A DNA stretch of 64,000 bases from Chitinophaga polysaccharea (GTDB lineage: Bacteria; Bacteroidota; Bacteroidia; Chitinophagales; Chitinophagaceae). Shown piece by piece: positions 1 to 8,951 of this stretch; the first letter of the stretch is position 1; each line of letters opens with the position of its first letter. The DNA lies in NCBI RefSeq assembly GCF_007829335.1, contig NZ_VIWO01000010.1, forward strand, positions 143,155-207,154, given 5' to 3'. Made by a program: the position numbers and the translations under genes. The notes below the pieces were generated by a model. The model made no database searches. It saw nothing but the letters and a program-made list of their open reading frames with translations, and was not told where the DNA came from.

Positions 1-1036
1 TGGTGGCCCCGTTCACTTTGCGCACACCTATTTCTTTTGCCCTGGTCAGTGCCCTGGCAATAGACAAGTTAGTATAGTTCAAACAGGCGGAAATCATGAT
101 CACAAGCGCCAAAAGTGATAAAAAATAATACACCACCCGCGGCAAAGTAATATTGGGTTCATTGCCGAGTAAAATTCCCGGTGACATATGGGTGAGTCTT
201 TGTCCTGTTAATCTGAAACTTCTAAAATCCGGGATATCCTTATAGGTTGCCAATGTCAGGCGATCCAGTGAAGCATTCAGATCAGACTCCCTTTTACCCG
301 GATTAATCAAGGCATAGGTATAACAGTGATACAAATCTTTCCAATCCGTGCTGATATCACCGTACTTCTTACTATCGATAAGTACCTGCATAGAGGAACT
401 GGAAACAAGCACGTCAAATTTCAGATGGGATTTATATTTTTTATCAGCGATAATACCCGTGATGGTGTAAGTGCCCCATTTTACCGGTGTTCCTGCTCCA
501 CCCTGTCCCGTGTAGATCGATAATCCCCGGTCGGTAAATTCCACCGTTTTGCCCACAGCATCTTCATCCCCGAACAATTGACGGGCAATACCGGCGGTTA
601 TGACCATCGAGTTGGGAGCGCGCAGCGCCTCTTCCTTATTTCCTTTGCCCAGCTCGAAGCTGAATATATTGAAAAAAGAGGGGTCGGTAAAATAACCACG
701 CATTTCTATGGATTTCCCTTTATACAGGGCATCTCCGCCAATGCCCGTCACCAGATGAGTAGCGTCTTTGACAACAGTATTCTCATTCTTCAGTGTTCCT
801 GCCAGGGGAAAGGGGCTGGTAGCATAAGGATGCCTGAAATCCGCTCTGTCACAGAGAATGCGATAGATGCTATGTTTATTCATATTAAACTGATCGTAAC
901 TCCGTTGGTCAGCCAACATCAGCATGATCAACATACAAACCGACATGGCGGAAGTCAATCCAAATGCGTTAATAAAAGAAAATATCTTGTACCTCAAGAT
1001 ATTCCGGAGTCCCACTTTCAAATAATTGAAAACCAT
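1..1036 (-). CDS. ABC transporter permease, MacB/FtsX type (C-terminus beyond window)
   Basis: The reverse strand is open from an ATG at 1036 to the window edge, giving 345 residues without a stop. The N-terminus begins MVFNYLKVGLRNILRYK and runs straight into a first membrane segment (about residues 18-45). A large periplasmic MacB_PCD-like domain follows, then a second membrane segment near residues 305-330. Immediately after it is the FtsX signature with the motif AKEIGVRKVNGA. This is the usual build of the roughly 800-residue Bacteroidota FtsX permeases, which act with a separate ATPase in envelope export or stress systems. The rest of the protein and any partner ATPase lie outside the window. 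The family is clear; the substrate is unknown. Confidence 0.9.
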   Translation of the reverse strand, partial: MVFNYLKVGLRNILRYKIFSFINAFGLTSAMSVCMLIMLMLADQRSYDQFNMNKHSIYRILCDRADFRHPYATSPFPLAGTLKNENTVVKDATHLVTGIGGDALYKGKSIEMRGYFTDPSFFNIFSFELGKGNKEEALRAPNSMVITAGIARQLFGDEDAVGKTVEFTDRGLSIYTGQGGAGTPVKWGTYTITGIIADKKYKSHLKFDVLVSSSSMQVLIDSKKYGDISTDWKDLYHCYTYALINPGKRESDLNASLDRLTLATYKDIPDFRSFRLTGQRLTHMSPGILLGNEPNITLPRVVYYFLSLLALVIMISACLNYTNLSIARALTRAKEIGVRKVNGAT

Positions 1037-1157
1037 AGTATATTTTTTGCGTATAGGATAGATTATAGCACACTAAGAAAATGCCGGCGCTGGGACACTT
1101 ATAAATCAATCATTTTGAAATTAAATATTTCCTAAAACTGTTCATTTTCGATACACT

Positions 1158-1259
1158 ATGCGTTCATTTTTGTTAATCACGGCCAGCGTATGCTTTTTCA
1201 TTCAGCTTAATGGTAAGGAAATAGCACGGTATAAAATTTGTCGCTCCAGTTATTCATGA
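1158..1259 (+). CDS. Short signal-peptide-like ORF overlapping the next gene by ATGA
   Basis: A 33-codon ORF opens with an ATG at 1158. It encodes a charged start followed by a hydrophobic stretch (MRSFLLITASVCFFIQLNG). Its TGA at 1257-1259 overlaps the ATG of the downstream hydrolase at 1256 in an ATGA arrangement, which often signals translational coupling. It may be a leader peptide, or the leftover signal peptide of a formerly exported, longer hydrolase. There is no homology evidence, so it may also be non-coding. Confidence 0.25.
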   Translation: MRSFLLITASVCFFIQLNGKEIARYKICRSSYS

Positions 1260-2128
1260 GCAGGCAAATTTTCAACAGGTCCGTCAACGTTGATAATATT
1301 GACATTTTTTACAGGGAGGCCGGCAATGGGAAAAATCCATCCATACTACTCCTACATGGGTTTCCTACCTCGTCCGTCATGTTTAAAAATCTGATGGTGG
1401 TACTCTCCGGCAAATTTCACCTCATTGCGCCCGATTACCCTGGCTTTGGTTTCAGCGCATTTCCCGGCAGGAGTAAATTTGAATACTCATTTCAAAATCT
1501 ATCCGCCTGCATCAACCGGTTCACGGAAACAATCGGTTTAAAAACATTTACCATCTATCTCCATGACTATGGCTGCCCTATTGGACTGCGATTAGCCGTG
1601 AGCCATCCTGAAAAGATAGAGCGGATCATTGTTCAGAATGGCAATGCCTATGCAGAAGGTATCGGCTCAAACTGGGATGAAACAATAGATTATTGGGAAC
1701 ATCCCACGGAAGAAAAGAAACAAAAGGTGTATGCTTTTTTGAGCGAAGAGGGTACAAAGATGCAATACACAGCCGGCGTACCAGACGCCCTCCTCCCCCG
1801 CGTCAGTCCGGAAACCTGGCGGCTGGACTGGGAACGCATGTCCCGGCCCGGCAATATTGAAATGCAGTATGAGTTGAATTGTACTTATAAAAGCAATATC
1901 GACATGTTTCCTGCCTTCCAGGAATATTTCCGCAAATATCAGCCACCCTCCCTGGTTGTATGGGGAAAATATGATCCGTTTTTCAGCATGGCCGAAGCAT
2001 ATTGTTACAAGCGAGACCTACCTGATGCGCAGATCCATATTATTGAGGGATCGCATATGCTACTGGAAACAAATTTTGATGAGGTGTTGGAGCTGATGAA
2101 TAACTTCTTAGACTTAAAGTCCGCTTAA
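1256..2128 (+). CDS. Alpha/beta hydrolase, haloalkane dehalogenase/epoxide hydrolase-like
   Basis: This encodes a 290-residue alpha/beta-fold hydrolase. An HGFP oxyanion motif sits near residue 34. The nucleophile elbow reads LHDYGCP, so the nucleophile is Asp (about residue 104) rather than Ser, as in haloalkane dehalogenases and epoxide hydrolases. The acid is probably Asp 240 in GKYDPFF, and the catalytic His is about residue 267 in EGSHML. I chose the ATG at 1256 over an in-frame TTG at 1238 because family members start just before this point. No signal peptide is present, so it should be cytoplasmic. Its stop overlaps the convergent downstream gene by four bases. The true substrate cannot be read from sequence. 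Confidence 0.88.
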   Translation: MSRQIFNRSVNVDNIDIFYREAGNGKNPSILLLHGFPTSSVMFKNLMVVLSGKFHLIAPDYPGFGFSAFPGRSKFEYSFQNLSACINRFTETIGLKTFTIYLHDYGCPIGLRLAVSHPEKIERIIVQNGNAYAEGIGSNWDETIDYWEHPTEEKKQKVYAFLSEEGTKMQYTAGVPDALLPRVSPETWRLDWERMSRPGNIEMQYELNCTYKSNIDMFPAFQEYFRKYQPPSLVVWGKYDPFFSMAEAYCYKRDLPDAQIHIIEGSHMLLETNFDEVLELMNNFLDLKSA

Positions 2129-2676
2129 CGGTGAAGCTCATAATAAAATGCTACTACACCGGCGCTAAAGGTTTTTGTTTTTATGAGACGAAGCATTATT
2201 CTGTCGTTTATGTTTGCGAACAAGGGTAAGCCCTTACCCGCTATAATCGGGTGTACACAGAGCTGGAACTCATCAACCAGGTTACTGTTCATCAGGGTGA
2301 TGATTAAGCTCCGGCTGCCTACCAGTATATCTTTGCCTGGTTGTTGTTTCAGCACCGCCACTTCTTCCTCAATGCTTCGCTTTGCCAGGGTAGCATTCGC
2401 CCATTCCACATTTTTCAGTGTATGAGAAAAAGCAACCTTGGGAATATTTTCCATTGCTACGGCAAATTCGTCCATTGTCTTGTTGCCTGTAGGATTCTTT
2501 ACCACGTTTGGCCAATAACTTTCCATCAACTGATAGGTGATCCTTCCGTACAAGACGGCGCCTGAATGGCGTAACAGTTCGGTGTAATGTTGGTGTATTT
2601 CATCATCCGCTATCCCCTCGGTATGGTCGCAATACCCATCCAGCGTCATATTGATGGCAGCAATTACTTTCCTCAT
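2125..2676 (-). CDS. Dihydrofolate reductase family protein (RibD C-terminal-like)
   Basis: This 183-residue protein starts MRKVIAAINMTLDGY and carries the features of the RibD_C/YyaP group: the MTLDGY start, a YGRITYQLM segment, a GSRSLI segment and a C-terminal IAGKGLPLF loop. These proteins adopt the dihydrofolate reductase fold and probably reduce a substrate with NADPH, but for this stand-alone group the substrate is generally unknown. There is no riboflavin gene nearby, so a biosynthetic RibD role is unlikely. The gene is convergent with the upstream hydrolase and overlaps it by four bases. Confidence 0.9.
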   Translation of the reverse strand: MRKVIAAINMTLDGYCDHTEGIADDEIHQHYTELLRHSGAVLYGRITYQLMESYWPNVVKNPTGNKTMDEFAVAMENIPKVAFSHTLKNVEWANATLAKRSIEEEVAVLKQQPGKDILVGSRSLIITLMNSNLVDEFQLCVHPIIAGKGLPLFANINDRIMLRLIKTKTFSAGVVAFYYELHR

Positions 2677-2852
2677 TTTCTTATAATGTTATTTCATAAA
2701 GATAGCGCTCAATTTTTGCAACCATAGGGGGTGAATCAGACATTGTAGAGGTATATTATGACAAGACCACCTAAAAACGCAAAAAGTATTCTACGCCAGT
2801 AGATACACTTACGGGCGTTGCTTATCTAAGATGTGGTAGCATCATCGCTATA

Positions 2853-3125
2853 TTACTCCGCAGTAGTAGGGTCAATTACATTAGCCACCTTGTTGACAGC
2901 ATTAGCGGGGAATCCTCCCTGCCTGGCGTGCTCCCGGACCATTTCTTCATTAGGCGCGATATACACACAATAAATCTTGTCACCTGTTACATAGCTATGT
3001 ACCCATTGAATTTGCGGGCCCATATTACTCAGCACACCACAGGAAGCCTGTGAAATGGCTTTCAACTGTTCTTGTGACAATTGACCTGCGCCAGGAATTT
3101 CGCGTTCAATAACATACTTAGGCAT
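2853..3125 (-). CDS. DUF4242 domain protein
   Basis: This 90-residue protein begins MPKYVIEREIPGAGQLS and ends with GGFPANAVNKVANVIDP, both hallmarks of the DUF4242 family. Some members of that family have been described as small nickel-binding ferredoxin-like-fold proteins. The sequence spans the full family length and has no signal peptide or membrane segment. It stands alone between two unrelated genes with its own upstream gap, so it is probably monocistronic. Its function in this organism is unknown. Confidence 0.85.
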   Translation of the reverse strand: MPKYVIEREIPGAGQLSQEQLKAISQASCGVLSNMGPQIQWVHSYVTGDKIYCVYIAPNEEMVREHARQGGFPANAVNKVANVIDPTTAE

Positions 3126-3335
3126 AATTGTAGATTTAAACAGTTAGATGTTATTCTTTGCCGGGGTTTTTAATAGGTATTGGTGTTTGCTGGAAGACAA
3201 AGGAGTAGTAGAAAATATGCATACTAAATATAAGCAATTATTTCAAAAGAACTGTCGAACGCATGGAAACGGATGACCTTGGCATAGACTAAAATGTTCA
3301 TTAATTTCACCAAACAGACAAGAAGCCAGGATATT

Positions 3336-4076
3336 ATGACGCAGCGCGTGAAAGTGATTTTTTTTGTTTTATTAATGCTCAGCAGCTTCCCCGGGCACTC
3401 CACCTCCCGGGAGGATTCGGCTAGAAATGAACGGAAGACGATTTATTTTTTTAGCGGCCTGGGGGCCGACTCCAGTTTATTCAAGAACCTGAAACTACCA
3501 GGTTATCATAAAGTTTACATCAGGTGGATTCCCGCCTTACCCAATGAATCCATCACAGAATATGCCGGCCGGATAAAGAGCCAGATCACGGTGGAAAATC
3601 CTTATATCATCGGGGTTTCTTTTGGAGGCATCGTAGCGGTGGAAGTATCCAAGCAGATAAGGGTAGAAAAGATGGTGTTGATCTCTTCGGCGAGAACGAA
3701 GGACGAATTGAACAAAAGGCAATTCTTTTTCATGAAGTTGGGGTTATACCGCATCATTCCCAGGGGACTGATAAAGCGCACCAATTTCCTTACCTATCGC
3801 TATTTTGGTGCTCACTCAAAAAGTGATAAGAAAGCCTTAACGAGATTATTGGAGGATACAGATGTTACCTTCTTTCGCTGGGCGCTGAAAAGCATTGCTT
3901 ATTGGGATAATAAAGTGCCTCCTGAACGGGCCATTCAAATACATGGTACAGCCGATAGAGTTATAGCCAGCAGGCTGGTGCATCCTGATTATCGTATTAA
4001 AGGAGGAGGGCATCTCATGGTATACAACCGGGCTAATGCAATTAGTAAGATCATTATGAATTATTTTGGCAAGTGA
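3336..4076 (+). CDS. Exported alpha/beta hydrolase
   Basis: From the ATG at 3336 the protein is 246 residues and starts with a good signal peptide (MTQRVKVIFFVLLMLSSFPG), which is why I prefer it to the upstream ATG at 3294. AGGA lies eight to twelve bases before it. The nucleophile elbow GVSFGG puts the catalytic Ser near residue 95. A GTADRV segment provides the likely acid and GGGHLM the likely His. This is the layout of small alpha/beta hydrolases of the esterase/lipase type found in the Bacteroidota periplasm. The substrate is unknown. Confidence 0.8.
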   Translation: MTQRVKVIFFVLLMLSSFPGHSTSREDSARNERKTIYFFSGLGADSSLFKNLKLPGYHKVYIRWIPALPNESITEYAGRIKSQITVENPYIIGVSFGGIVAVEVSKQIRVEKMVLISSARTKDELNKRQFFFMKLGLYRIIPRGLIKRTNFLTYRYFGAHSKSDKKALTRLLEDTDVTFFRWALKSIAYWDNKVPPERAIQIHGTADRVIASRLVHPDYRIKGGGHLMVYNRANAISKIIMNYFGK

Positions 4077-4077
4077 A

Positions 4078-4108
4078 CAAACAAGCCACCAGTGGGTAGC
4101 CTGTTTGC
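4078..4108. terminator. Imperfect hairpin between convergent genes
   Basis: The arms CAAACAAGCCACC and GGGTAGCCTGTTTG pair with two mismatches around a short loop. They lie between the stops of the convergent hydrolase and the outer-membrane protein gene. There is no strong T-run on the plus strand, so this is a weaker terminator call than the others in the window. Confidence 0.45.
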
Positions 4109-4126
4109 TTATTAAATAGACTATGC

Positions 4127-6895
4127 TTACGGCACAAAACTACCATCTCCCCTGCGTGCGCCCTTAGCCGATTTACTCCGCGTAAACTGCTGCGGATACC
4201 AGGCCAGCTGCAAAAGAAAGTACCGGCTTTCCATACTTGATACCGCATTGGAATAGCCAGTAACTGTTTGTGCAATCATGTTGTTGTTATTCTGTTGTAA
4301 TGCATCCATCACCACAAAACTGATGATGGCATCTTTTTTCTTCAGGAAACGCTTTTCAATATTGGCATTGATGACGAGCGGATGCTGATTGCCCAGGAAG
4401 CTGCTGGCCCTGAGCATATTTTGCCTGGCGCTCACATTAAATTTAATATCTGCCGGGAGGAAGACAGCTCCTTTTATCAGTGCGTTAAATTCATTGTTAT
4501 ACAAGGGGCGGCCTGGCTGCAATGAATTTTCGTTATTATCAGAGCGGTATGCCAGGGCGGTAGCGATGTCCAGCCATTTCCAGGGAGAGAACGAAGCCAT
4601 AATGGACTGGTTCCAATTCCGCTGCAGGGTTGTTTCCTGGCTGCCATCAGCAAAATATAGCTGCTTTCCCCAGGACCAGAAACCATCGAGTTTGAGCGTG
4701 GTATTCATCCCTGGTAAATTTTTGGACAAAGAATAATTCAGGTTCTTATTATTGCCACCTTTCATATTCAGGTAATAAGTTTCTGTACGTATCGTTTTCG
4801 TCACTGTATCTATCCGGACCAGCCTGTTGGCTCCAATGCTGTTATAGTTCTGGCTATAGGCGACTTCGCCTGTCGCAAATATTCCAACCTTTCTGAAGGT
4901 ATAAGTTGCACGCAAACGCCAATTGTCTACCAGGCCATTGGTCAGATCTTTATTACCAATTACCACATCAAATGGGGTAGCATAGTAGGGCTTTGTATTG
5001 AGCTGCAACAGCGTAGGTAAATTAACGTCCCGGTTAAAACTGGCTGATAAATTTGCAACCGTAGAAGGTATATATTTAACCGCGATAGCAGGTAGGAAAG
5101 CGCCCGTCTGGGTGGACAGATCCAGTTCCTTTAACGGCAAACGCATATGCTGCCAGTTAATTTCATATCTCCCTCCCACTTCCACTGAAATTTTTTGATG
5201 ATAATCATAAGTAACCGAAAAACTGGCAGGTAACCGGTACCCCGTCAGCATATTATCATTGCTGAGATCATTCAAACGTTTTACTTCCTGTCCGGGTATC
5301 ACCTGATCGCGGTAGTTGATATCTGTGCTCTTGCTGATGGAAGGCGCTACTTTCAGGAGGAAGGTCAGTTTATTCCGCCAGGAATGCGTCAAAGCTACAT
5401 CTACGGCGTTGAATAACGTGTTATTATTCTGCAGCTGTAACAGGTACAAGGAGCTATCCGGTTTTGTGATATCGGCGCCATACGTATCCGTATTATCATG
5501 GCCAGCGCCCTTCGTGGTCCGGCTGCTGCTGCTAATGGTTACATTCAGGCGCACTTTGCGGCTGGTAAAAAACGTCAGCAGGGAGTACAGGTTATAAGAA
5601 GGCATATCGGTGGCAGTACCTAACGACATGCGCTGCAAATTTTCCAGTATTCCCGACTGACGTATCTCACTATTACTTTTATTCTCATTACGTGACATCG
5701 TGGCGGTGGCAGTTGTCATCATGCTAAAATCGCCCTTACTGGCACTTGCGCTCAATGTCACCACGTGAGACGTCATCGTATTGTCGGTGGTTCTTTTAGT
5801 ATTTCGCTTCAGGCTCCCCTCTTTATAAAATTCTTCTGAGAACGCTTCCATCTCGCTCACACTATGCAGTCGGTGAATGCTATAATCTGCACCGAATTTC
5901 AATTTACCAAACGTATTACCGTAATGTACCTGCGCGGATGCGTTCTTTAGCATTCCTCCTGAACCGCCACCGCCCAGGGAGGAAAACAAAGTACCCATAC
6001 CGCTAATGGTGCCAATGGGTTCATTATTCATGATCCCCTGGGGTTCCTGGTTGGCCGATGCCGATAAGCTCCACTGTTTCCAACCATCGATAGACCTGGC
6101 CGATACTCCTCCTTTATAACGATCCTGTGTACCACCTTCTGCATTCACCTGGTACATCCGGCCGGCAGATTTATCTGCCTTGGTGACAACATTCAATGTT
6201 TGGGAAGACGCTTCTGATGCAGATAACCTGCGCCCGGTGCCACTTTCATTATCCTGGATCACCTGGATGCGTTCTACAATATCTGCCGGCAATTCCTTAA
6301 TAGCAGCAGCTACATCACCATCGAAGTATTTCGCGCCGTTAAAGAGCGCTCTGCTAATGGGTTTTCCCTGGTAACTCAGCTGGCCGTTGGCATCGGTATT
6401 AAATCCTTCCATCTTCTTCAGCATATCTTCCAACCGGGCATAATCGCGAACAATATAATCCTTTGCCCAGAACTCAGTCGTGTCGCCCCTTTCCTGTGGT
6501 CCTTTCGTTGTAGTTACCGATACCTCTTTCAACTGTACCAGGCTGGATCCCATCACTACCGGTGGCAATACGAGGATAGGCCTGGTATCGTTCAGGAAAT
6601 ATTTTTTACGGTAAGGACGATAACTCATTACCTGTACCTCGATGGTAAAGCTTTCACTACGTACTGCCGGGAAATTAAATACCCCATATTCAGAAGTAAC
6701 AACATGCAGGGTGTCTTTCGATGATGTTAACCGCACTGCAGCCGCTGGAATACTTCTACCCAGGCTATCCCTGACAATACCATTGACCCTTCTGACCGGC
6801 AATTGCCTGGCCACCGGCTTTTGTGGAATTTGGGCCAAAAGCATAGCGCCCGGCGCCAACAATAAAAATATAGTGAGTGATAAAATCTTCTGCAA
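4127..6895 (-). CDS. Large outer-membrane beta-barrel protein, TonB-receptor-like
   Basis: The 922-residue product has a signal peptide (MQKILSLTIFLLLAPG, cut near AQ), a carboxypeptidase-regulatory-like domain at about 35-115, a plug-like region at about 120-240 (IKELPADIVERIQVI) and a long barrel. It matches the Bacteroidota outer-membrane beta-barrel family related to TonB-dependent receptors. The probable start is a TTG at 6895, because no ATG precedes the signal peptide. It is the last gene of a leftward operon, five bases after the CBM9-like gene and behind a TlpA-like gene. Cell-surface uptake or assembly is likely; the ligand is unknown. Confidence 0.85.
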   Translation of the reverse strand: MQKILSLTIFLLLAPGAMLLAQIPQKPVARQLPVRRVNGIVRDSLGRSIPAAAVRLTSSKDTLHVVTSEYGVFNFPAVRSESFTIEVQVMSYRPYRKKYFLNDTRPILVLPPVVMGSSLVQLKEVSVTTTKGPQERGDTTEFWAKDYIVRDYARLEDMLKKMEGFNTDANGQLSYQGKPISRALFNGAKYFDGDVAAAIKELPADIVERIQVIQDNESGTGRRLSASEASSQTLNVVTKADKSAGRMYQVNAEGGTQDRYKGGVSARSIDGWKQWSLSASANQEPQGIMNNEPIGTISGMGTLFSSLGGGGSGGMLKNASAQVHYGNTFGKLKFGADYSIHRLHSVSEMEAFSEEFYKEGSLKRNTKRTTDNTMTSHVVTLSASASKGDFSMMTTATATMSRNENKSNSEIRQSGILENLQRMSLGTATDMPSYNLYSLLTFFTSRKVRLNVTISSSSRTTKGAGHDNTDTYGADITKPDSSLYLLQLQNNNTLFNAVDVALTHSWRNKLTFLLKVAPSISKSTDINYRDQVIPGQEVKRLNDLSNDNMLTGYRLPASFSVTYDYHQKISVEVGGRYEINWQHMRLPLKELDLSTQTGAFLPAIAVKYIPSTVANLSASFNRDVNLPTLLQLNTKPYYATPFDVVIGNKDLTNGLVDNWRLRATYTFRKVGIFATGEVAYSQNYNSIGANRLVRIDTVTKTIRTETYYLNMKGGNNKNLNYSLSKNLPGMNTTLKLDGFWSWGKQLYFADGSQETTLQRNWNQSIMASFSPWKWLDIATALAYRSDNNENSLQPGRPLYNNEFNALIKGAVFLPADIKFNVSARQNMLRASSFLGNQHPLVINANIEKRFLKKKDAIISFVVMDALQQNNNNMIAQTVTGYSNAVSSMESRYFLLQLAWYPQQFTRSKSAKGARRGDGSFVP

Positions 6896-6900
6896 GCGAT

Positions 6901-7707
6901 TTATTTTAGGCGATAGGTAATGGATAACTTTGATTCTACAGCGAGATCCTCTACAGCGTCGGCTGTTCCCTTTTCCATATTAAAGCCGGCGTAGTATCCT
7001 ACTCCATTCAAGGCAGCCACAATATCCTTTTCTCCGGGAATAACGATCCGTATATAAACAGTACCACTTGTCACCGGCAATAATTTCATGGGAATGGCCA
7101 GCTCACAATCGGCTCCCACTATAGTACTGGTAGCCACGCCGGACCTGTCCTCGCCAGACATCCCCGTCACTACCTGCATCCCGTTAATTACCGTCGGAAC
7201 CGTAGAAAGCAACATATCACTGGCCGACGACTTCCGGCCTCCCTGCTCCTGTTTCTCCCAAAATCCCCCTGATGCCTGGATACCGTAATCATTGTAGACA
7301 GTCAGCGTATCAAAAGAACGTTCCCCTGCTTTCCTTATCTCCATAAAATTCCACATGTCGTCTTTGTTGAAGCTGTAATGCCCGGGGTAAAAAATTTTAA
7401 TCCCGCTCCTGTCATCTTTGTCTTTGCCGATCTCAAACGACATGCGCCCTGCCAGCACTATCTTCCAGGCATACTTAGGGCGCCGCAGCGCGATATAGAG
7501 AAAATCATGATCGTTGTACACGTCGTAATAGAGCTGGGCGCCCTTGTCGTAGTGGCATAAAGTATCTCCCCACTCCTTCAACTGGCCATCAACGATCACG
7601 TTGCCAGGCCCTGAAGATTGCGCCCGGACAATGCCAGGAAGGCTGCTACAGAAAAATAACAAAGCATAAAGGTGCAGATATAGTAAAGTAACTGGTACTC
7701 TTTTCAT
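6901..7707 (-). CDS. Secreted protein with CBM9/DOMON-like domain, function unknown
   Basis: This 268-residue protein has a signal peptide (MKRVPVTLLYLHLYALLFF) followed by a beta-rich domain. The domain begins VIVDGQLKEWGD and contains DHDFLYIALRRPK, the pattern of family 9 carbohydrate-binding-module-like folds. Those folds bind sugars or cofactors, but the binding residues cannot be assigned here. It sits between the TlpA-like oxidoreductase (29 bases upstream) and the outer-membrane barrel (five bases downstream), so all three are probably co-transcribed and work in the periplasm or at the outer membrane. No enzyme motif is visible. Confidence 0.7.
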   Translation of the reverse strand: MKRVPVTLLYLHLYALLFFCSSLPGIVRAQSSGPGNVIVDGQLKEWGDTLCHYDKGAQLYYDVYNDHDFLYIALRRPKYAWKIVLAGRMSFEIGKDKDDRSGIKIFYPGHYSFNKDDMWNFMEIRKAGERSFDTLTVYNDYGIQASGGFWEKQEQGGRKSSASDMLLSTVPTVINGMQVVTGMSGEDRSGVATSTIVGADCELAIPMKLLPVTSGTVYIRIVIPGEKDIVAALNGVGYYAGFNMEKGTADAVEDLAVESKLSITYRLK

Positions 7708-7736
7708 TGTACGGAATCAGGTTATTAATACGATGC

Positions 7737-8696
7737 TTATTTATCCAGCATGGATTTAATCGTCTGGTCAATTTCTATGTTCAAGCCATCCTCAATGCGC
7801 AGTAATATTTTACCCTCCTTGTCCAGCAGGAACTTGGTTGGATAAGCAGTTATCTGGAAAGCCTTTACGATATCCATTCCGCCCGAGCCTTCATCGTTGA
7901 GTACATGTACCCAATTCACCCCATCTTTTTTAATAGCTGCCAGCCAGGCGGCCTTAGCTTTGACTAATGGCGTTTTATCGCCATGTACATTTTCATTGGC
8001 CACGGCGATAATTTCCAGGCCTTTGTCTTTATACGCCTCATAAAGCTCTTTCAAATGTGGATGGCTTTGCCGGCAGGCGCCACACCAGCTACCCCAGAAA
8101 TCCAGGATGATTAATTTTCCCTTATAGTCGCTCAACCTGATGGTTTTGCCATATTGGTTTTTCCTGGTAAAGTTGGCCGCCTGTGTCCCATGCAGCGATA
8201 TCTTCTTCAGCTGCGTGATACGATCACGGATTTTCTGCGCGGCCTGCATGTTTTTGAGCCGGTTGCTCAGTTTGGCATAGGCCACCGCATAGCTATCTGC
8301 GCTGTACATGCCGTTGTTTTCGTTCAGCTCGTACAGGCTTACATAAGAATCCGGATGTTCGGCTACAAACTGCTGCATCAGGATCCGTTTTTCCTGGTAC
8401 AGTGCTGCCGGCTTTGTAGTAACAAAATTGTAAAACCTGGTACTGTCCTTTTCCCTGTCGATAGCAGCCAGTTCTTTCATCATGGCGGCTTCCCCTATGT
8501 CTATACGCAGCAAAGCGTTTAAAGCACCAATATCCTGTAGCACCTCGTTTTTATCTACGCTGTCCTTCGAAAGGAACGCCATCACCAAACCCGGATCCAG
8601 GTCAAACATACCTTTTGTAGATACCGCGGTATCCTGTTGCTGGCAAATTCCTGCTAAAGGGAGCAGCAGCATCCCCCATAGAATTAATCTTTTCAT
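7737..8696 (-). CDS. TlpA/redoxin-family thiol-disulfide oxidoreductase
   Basis: The 319-residue protein starts with a signal peptide (MKRLILWGMLLLPLAGIC). It has an alpha-helical N-terminal region typical of Bacteroidota TlpA-like proteins (about 30-165), then a thioredoxin-fold domain (about 170-319). The active site is WCGAC with Cys 205 and Cys 208, and the cis-Pro loop reads AYPTKFLLD. Such proteins reduce periplasmic disulfides or help cofactor assembly. It is the first gene of a leftward operon with the CBM9-like and barrel genes. The divergent neighbour is the ECF sigma factor. Confidence 0.9.
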   Translation of the reverse strand: MKRLILWGMLLLPLAGICQQQDTAVSTKGMFDLDPGLVMAFLSKDSVDKNEVLQDIGALNALLRIDIGEAAMMKELAAIDREKDSTRFYNFVTTKPAALYQEKRILMQQFVAEHPDSYVSLYELNENNGMYSADSYAVAYAKLSNRLKNMQAAQKIRDRITQLKKISLHGTQAANFTRKNQYGKTIRLSDYKGKLIILDFWGSWCGACRQSHPHLKELYEAYKDKGLEIIAVANENVHGDKTPLVKAKAAWLAAIKKDGVNWVHVLNDEGSGGMDIVKAFQITAYPTKFLLDKEGKILLRIEDGLNIEIDQTIKSMLDK

Positions 8697-8904
8697 GTTA
8701 ACAGCTAAATGTGGTGGTGGTTGATATTAATATATAAGGCATCGGTTGCGCCAAAAAGGGTGAAGGCAAAACAGGAATAATGTGATTATCCGCCAACAAA
8801 ACAATTACATTATATTTATCTGTCATTTATTTATTGGCACGGAAACCGCGTGGGTATTAATCATTATTTAATATAGCCCGCCACCTACTTTATAGCTTGA
8901 ATAG

Positions 8905-8912
8905 TATTTTTG
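8905..8912 (+). promoter_or_regulatory. Candidate -7 box upstream of the ECF sigma gene
   Basis: TATTTTTG fits the Bacteroidota TAnnTTTG -7 consensus exactly. It overlaps the first possible TTG start of the sigma gene, so a transcript from here would begin near 8919 and would need a start codon further downstream. No clear -33 TTTG is present. Confidence 0.45.
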
Positions 8913-8951
8913 CTCGTCTATTCATCCATCGGTAAAATAAATCTAACAGCT

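Noticed and set aside
326..1135. Plus-strand ORFs at 326-523 and 578-1135
   Set aside because: They are antisense to the truncated FtsX permease, whose frame is open to the window edge and has clear family motifs.
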